In this document: in pieces, positions 60,429 to 64,000 of the stretch | How the letters are laid out: each line of letters opens with the position of its first letter | How positions within the stretch are numbered: position 1 is the first letter of the stretch | DNA from: Pseudomonas viridiflava | GTDB taxonomy: Bacteria; Pseudomonadota; Gammaproteobacteria; Pseudomonadales; Pseudomonadaceae | Length of the DNA: 64,000 nt | Assembly (NCBI RefSeq): GCF_900582195.1 | Contig: NZ_UTHA01000001.1 | Span: 310,001 to 374,000, forward strand | Direction: 5' to 3' | Position numbers and translations under genes: made by a program | Notes under the pieces: generated by a model | What the model was told of the DNA's origin: nothing | Seen by the model: only the letters and a program-made list of their open reading frames with translations | Databases searched by the model: none

Positions 60429-60626
60429 ATAGGAATGACGTAATCATTTATGGAGGGGGGGAAATTAAGCTTTTGGCTTAATGAGGCCGCGCCGCGGAGA
60501 AGGCGACAGGATCGCGAACTAATTCGAAAAGGAGTGCGTCGGCGACGGCTAGCAGGGGGCAATGGAGAAACCAGTGCGGGGCCGAATGTACCACCTGAGT
60601 TTCGGAGCGTCTAGCCCTGAATACGC

Positions 60627-60658
60627 AAAAAGCCCCGCTATTTTGCGGGGCTTTTTTT
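60627..60658. terminator. Intrinsic terminator after trxA
   Basis: AAAAAGCCCCGC-tatttt-GCGGGGCTTTTTTT, perfect seven-pair GC stem with A and T runs on both sides, 20 bases past the trxA stop; separates trxA from rho. Confidence 0.93.
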
Positions 60659-60678
60659 CAGGCACTTTACAGCGACGC

Positions 60679-61008
60679 TTAGATGTTGGCGTCGAGGAAA
60701 GCCGCCAGTTGCGACTTCGACAGGGCGCCGACTTTGGTCGCTTCAACGTTGCCGTTCTTGAACAGCATCAGCGTCGGGATACCACGCACGCCGTGCTTGG
60801 CCGGGGTTTCCTGGTTTTCGTCGATGTTCAATTTGGCAACGGTCAGTTTGCCTTTGTAAGTCTCGGCAATCTCGTCCAGAACCGGAGCGATCATTTTGCA
60901 AGGACCGCACCATTCAGCCCAGTAATCGACCAGGACAGCGCCTTCGGCCTTGAGTACGTCGGCTTCGAAGCTAGCGTCGCTAACGTGTTTGATAAGATCG
61001 CTGCTCAT
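60679..61008 (-). CDS. trxA: Thioredoxin TrxA
   Basis: 109 residues with the active site WCGPC at 33-37, cis-Pro in [12 protein letters not shown] (~75), normal length for thioredoxin 1. Cytosolic protein-disulfide reductant, reduced by TrxB. AGAATTCC ahead of the ATG holds a GGAG ribosome site (CTGGAG). Monocistronic, ending at its own terminator before rho. Confidence 0.97.
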   Translation of the reverse strand: MSSDLIKHVSDASFEADVLKAEGAVLVDYWAEWCGPCKMIAPVLDEIAETYKGKLTVAKLNIDENQETPAKHGVRGIPTLMLFKNGNVEATKVGALSKSQLAAFLDANI

Positions 61009-61128
61009 GGAATTCTCCAGGTTGTAAGCAAAAAAACGTGGCCCATCATAGCCGCCCTTCCCCTGTTCAGGAAGCCGCAGTTGATTGAGTCTTGCTATGG
61101 CACTCGATGAGTTTGGGTATAGCTCAAG

Positions 61129-61836
61129 TCACGCCGTGGCGGGGGCGATGAAGGCAATTCCAGTACGCAGGGCGGCGTTGCGCACATGTTCCTGCATGGC
61201 TTTTTGCGCCGCAGCGGACGCACGGCGCGCGAGGGCACGAAGAATCTTGCGGTGCTCCTGCCAGGTTTCCATGGCACGTTCGGCACGGATGAACGGTAGT
61301 TTCTGACTCTCAAGGAAGATCTCGGCACTGGCGGTGAGAATGCTCAACATCGCCTGATTGCCGCTGGCCAGCAGGATTCGCCGGTGAAACTCGAAGTCGA
61401 GTTTCGCCGCCGCTTCGAAGTCGCCGGCCTTCAATTGCTCGCGCATTGCCGCAACGTTGTCCTCCAGCGCATCCAGATCGAACGTGCTGAGCGTCACCGC
61501 CGCCAGCCCTGCGGCAAAGCCTTCCAGCGCATAGCGCAATTGAAAGATGTCCAGCGGTGACGCCTGCGCCGCGAACGCCCAACCGGGCGTGCTTTCGCCG
61601 GACGACAACGCCACCGGCGACTGCACGAACACGCCTTTGCCCGGCTGAATACTGACCACACCCAACGCGCTCAGCGACGATAACGCCTCACGCAACGACG
61701 CCCGGCTGACACCCAGTTGCAGCGCCAGATCTCGTTGCGACGGCAAGGCATCGCCCGGTCCGAACCCCTGTTCGGTGATCAGTTTGCGGATCGCTTGCAG
61801 CGCCACTTCGGGTACCGCACGGGAAATCGAATTCAT
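61129..61836 (-). CDS. FadR-type GntR transcriptional regulator (FCD domain)
   Basis: 235 residues. Winged HTH LPSQRDLALQLGVSRASLREALSSLSALGVVSIQPGKGVFV (~31-71), FCD effector domain from ~90 with LRYALEGFAAGLAA, DFEFHRRILLASGNQAML (metal-ligand Asp/His) and EHRKILRALARR. Likely an amino- or carboxylic-acid-responsive regulator of the divergent ABC importer at 62093 (256 bp shared region). Confidence 0.92.
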   Translation of the reverse strand: MNSISRAVPEVALQAIRKLITEQGFGPGDALPSQRDLALQLGVSRASLREALSSLSALGVVSIQPGKGVFVQSPVALSSGESTPGWAFAAQASPLDIFQLRYALEGFAAGLAAVTLSTFDLDALEDNVAAMREQLKAGDFEAAAKLDFEFHRRILLASGNQAMLSILTASAEIFLESQKLPFIRAERAMETWQEHRKILRALARRASAAAQKAMQEHVRNAALRTGIAFIAPATA

Positions 61837-62092
61837 GGTTTTTCAGACGCGCCAGGCCAATGTGCGGCTAGTTGTAAAGCTATTCGTCGAGTCCGGCAAG
61901 TCGTGCCCCAGCGGGGTTCGGTGAACCACGCCGGTGCGCCATGGCAGTGCGAAAAACAACCTGACTGTTCAGACCAGTAAGACCGAACAAACCCGCTAAA
62001 ACCATGGCCTGCCGGGATGAAAACCGCGTATTGGCACGGCGCATGCTCTGTCCGATCGCAGAAATCATTTCCCGCCGATCCGGAGATTGTCC

Positions 62093-62878
62093 ATGACCAA
62101 GCGTTACAGCGCCCTCCTCGCCGCTCTGTTTTCCTCTCTGTTGCTCAGCCAGGCCCCTGCGCACGCCGACGGTCTGGACGACGTGGTCAAACGCGGCACG
62201 CTGAAAGTCGCGGTGCCCCAGGACTTCCCGCCATTCGGCTCGGTCGGCCCGGACATGAAGCCGCGCGGTCTGGACATCGACACGGCGAAACTGCTGGCCG
62301 ACCAGCTCAAGGTCAAACTCGAACTGACCCCGGTCAACAGCACTAACCGCATCCCGTTCCTGACCACCGGCAAGGTCGATCTGGTGATTTCCAGCCTCGG
62401 CAAAAACCCCGAGCGCGAGAAAGTCATCGACTTCTCACGCGCCTACGCACCGTTCTACCTCGCCGTGTTCGGCCCGCCAGATGCCGCCATCAACAACCTC
62501 GACGACCTCAAAGGCAAAACCATCAGCGTCACCCGTGGCGCCATCGAAGACATCGAACTGACCAAGGTCGCCCCCGAAGGCGTGACCATCAAGCGCTTCG
62601 AAGACAACAACTCGACCATCGCCGCCTACCTCGCCGGCCAGGTCGACCTGATCGCCAGCGGCAACGTGGTGATGGTCGCAATCAGCGAAAAGAACCCGAA
62701 ACGCGTGCCGGCACTGAAAGTGAAGCTCAAGGATTCGCCGGTCTACGTCGGCGTGAACAAGAACGAAGCGGCACTGCTGGCCAAGGTCAACGACATCCTG
62801 ACCAGCGCCAAGGCTGACGGCGCACTTGAAAAGAATTCGCAGACCTGGCTGAAAGAGCCGCTGCCGGCCGATCTCTGA
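62093..62878 (+). CDS. Amino-acid ABC transporter substrate-binding protein
   Basis: 261 residues from ATG 62093 with CGGAG upstream; a TTG two codons earlier is less likely. Signal peptide to SQAPAHA^D. Family 3 binding protein: GTLKVAVPQDFPPFGSVGPDMKPRGLDIDTAKLLADQLKVKLEL, NRIPFLTTGKVDLVISSLGKNPEREKVIDFS, and GVNKNEAALLAKVNDIL. Binds a polar amino acid; exact ligand not predictable. Leads an operon with two permeases. Confidence 0.92.
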   Translation: MTKRYSALLAALFSSLLLSQAPAHADGLDDVVKRGTLKVAVPQDFPPFGSVGPDMKPRGLDIDTAKLLADQLKVKLELTPVNSTNRIPFLTTGKVDLVISSLGKNPEREKVIDFSRAYAPFYLAVFGPPDAAINNLDDLKGKTISVTRGAIEDIELTKVAPEGVTIKRFEDNNSTIAAYLAGQVDLIASGNVVMVAISEKNPKRVPALKVKLKDSPVYVGVNKNEAALLAKVNDILTSAKADGALEKNSQTWLKEPLPADL

Positions 62879-62899
62879 TCGACTGCGCGGGAGACCTTC

Positions 62900-63568
62900 A
62901 TGGCTTATCAGTTCGATTTCATGCCGGTGGTGGAAAACACCGACCTGTTGCTGCGCGGGGCGCTGTTCACCCTTGAGCTGACGGCCATCGGCGCGCTGCT
63001 CGGGGTCGGCGTGGGCATTGTCGGGGCGTTGGTGCGGGCGTGGCACATCCGCCCGTTCTCGGCGATCTTTGGCGTCTACGTCGAGTTGATCCGCAACACG
63101 CCGTTTCTGGTGCAGTTGTTCTTCATCTTCTTCGGTTTGCCGTCGCTTGGCGTGCAGATTTCCGAGTGGCAAGCGGCGGTACTGGCGATGGTGATCAACC
63201 TCGGTGCCTATTCGACAGAAATTATCCGCGCGGGCATTCAGGCGATTCCACGCGGGCAGCTGGAAGCCGCAGCGGCGCTGGCGATGACCCGCTTCGAGGC
63301 GTTCCGCCATGTGGTCCTGCTGCCGGCGCTGGGCAAGGTGTGGCCGGCGCTAAGCAGTCAGATCATCATCGTCATGCTTGGCTCGGCGGTATGTTCGCAG
63401 ATCGCCACCGAAGAGCTGAGTTTTGCCGCCAACTTCATTCAGTCGCGCAACTTCCGCGCTTTTGAAACCTACGCGCTGACCACGCTGATCTATCTGTGCA
63501 TGGCGCTGCTGATCCGCCAGTTGCTGAACTGGATCGGCCGGCGCTACATCAGCAGGAGCCGCGCATGA
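62900..63568 (+). CDS. Amino-acid ABC transporter permease (HisM/GlnP type)
   Basis: 222 residues, about five membrane helices, with VELIRNTPFLVQLFFIFFGLP (~57-77) and EAA loop GQLEAAAALAMTRFEAFRHVVLLPAL (~118-143). Pairs with the next permease. ATGA overlap with that gene (63565-63568) couples their translation. Confidence 0.93.
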   Translation: MAYQFDFMPVVENTDLLLRGALFTLELTAIGALLGVGVGIVGALVRAWHIRPFSAIFGVYVELIRNTPFLVQLFFIFFGLPSLGVQISEWQAAVLAMVINLGAYSTEIIRAGIQAIPRGQLEAAAALAMTRFEAFRHVVLLPALGKVWPALSSQIIIVMLGSAVCSQIATEELSFAANFIQSRNFRAFETYALTTLIYLCMALLIRQLLNWIGRRYISRSRA

Positions 63569-64000
63569 GCGATTTCACCTTCTGGGACATCCTGCGCAAC
63601 CTGCTCGTCGGCTTGCAATGGACGCTGGCGCTGTCGCTGGTGGCGTTTATCGGCGGCGGGATCGTCGGGCTGCTGATCCTGATCATGCGCATCTCGAAGA
63701 ACTCGGTACCAAGCAGCATTGCCCGCACCTGGATCGAGTTGTTCCAGGGCACACCATTGTTGATGCAGCTGTTTCTGGTGTTTTTCGGTGTGGCCTTGGC
63801 CGGCATCGAAATCTCGCCGTGGATGGCCGCAGCGATTGCCCTGACCTTGTTCACCAGCGCCTATCTGGCTGAGATCTGGCGCGGCTGCGTCGAGTCGATC
63901 TCCCATGGCCAGTGGGAAGCCTCGGCGAGTCTTGCGCTCAATCCACTGGAGCAATTGCGCTACGTGATCCTGCCGCAGGCTTTGCGCATTGCCGTAGCGC
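63565..64000 (+). CDS. Amino-acid ABC transporter permease, 5' part (cut by window end)
   Basis: 145 codons visible from ATG 63565. WIELFQGTPLLMQLFLVFFGVALAG (~58-82) and the EAA loop GQWEASASLALNPLEQLRYVILPQALR (~116-142) are shared with the preceding permease, indicating a heterodimeric HisMQ-type channel. The ATPase gene presumably follows outside the window. Confidence 0.93.
   Translation, partial: MSDFTFWDILRNLLVGLQWTLALSLVAFIGGGIVGLLILIMRISKNSVPSSIARTWIELFQGTPLLMQLFLVFFGVALAGIEISPWMAAAIALTLFTSAYLAEIWRGCVESISHGQWEASASLALNPLEQLRYVILPQALRIAVA

Noticed and set aside
59052..60443. 463-codon open frame opposite rho
   Set aside because: It is a shadow of the very strongly conserved rho gene in a GC-rich genome; it has no ribosome site, no recognisable domain, and low-complexity composition.

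Overview
The window reads as chromosome of a Pseudomonas of the fluorescens group. The evidence is high G+C, gene order that matches what I recall of Pseudomonas chromosomes (spuI / spuBCDEFGH; argE-argA-gcv-ubi-pepP-zapA-ssrS; ubiD-rho-trxA), and many copies of the REP sequence GTGGGAGCGAGCTTGCTCGCG that is typical of this group. Nearly everything is core metabolism or transport. I see no prophage, CRISPR array, integrase, IS transposase, tRNA or rRNA, and no defence system.

Layout. (1) 1-8.7 kb: tail of an amino-acid binding protein, a DUF523 protein, a 2OG-Fe(II) dioxygenase, a DUF2059-like exported protein, an alpha/beta hydrolase, a thioredoxin-fold membrane protein, an Ntn-type penicillin/AHL acylase, and a divergent GlxA-type regulator and HD-domain pair. 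Two copies of a ~185 bp repeat fill two convergent gaps. (2) 8.8-19.3 kb: polyamine locus. spuBCDEFGH runs leftward (gamma-glutamylation, transamination, ABC uptake) with spuI divergent. The amidotransferase gene spuA survives only as an N-terminal remnant. (3) 19.5-29 kb: TetR regulator, then a sulfonate-sulfur block (ssuEADCBF, lsfA, an OprD-family porin, and a tauA with no tauBCD beside it). (4) 29-34.4 kb: argA, argE, a CYTH triphosphatase, an Lrp-type regulator and a small unknown. (5) 34.4-41.4 kb: a solitary GspE-type ATPase, a DUF2388 protein, and gcvT-gcvH-gcvP, where a terminator and a REP doublet separate gcvP from gcvTH. (6) 41.5-44.4 kb: ferric-iron ABC permease and binding protein without an ATPase. 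(7) 44.6-51.8 kb: ubiquinone hydroxylases ubiI and ubiH around a DUF4442 protein, pepP, a UPF0149 protein, a ZapB-like protein, zapA, 6S RNA, 5-formyl-THF cyclo-ligase, a 51-codon membrane peptide and an EVE protein. (8) 51.9-61 kb: FliL-like protein, quinone oxidoreductase, histidine phosphatase, glpT, ChaC, an iron-sulfur flavin reductase overlapping ubiD, rho and trxA. (9) 61.1-64 kb: FadR-type regulator divergent from an amino-acid ABC importer cut by the window end.

The spu genes together import putrescine and spermidine and degrade them by transamination or gamma-glutamylation. The ssu genes release sulfite from alkanesulfonates under sulfate limitation. The arg genes open arginine synthesis. 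The gcv genes split glycine into one-carbon units. The ubi genes build ubiquinone.

The most unusual signals are non-coding or decayed: the spuA remnant, the ~185 bp repeat pair, ten REP doublets in two topologies, a nested palindromic element inside the ssu operon, a 52 bp AT-rich palindrome at 56.4 kb, and an AT-rich motif shared upstream of lsfA, tauA and ssuE.
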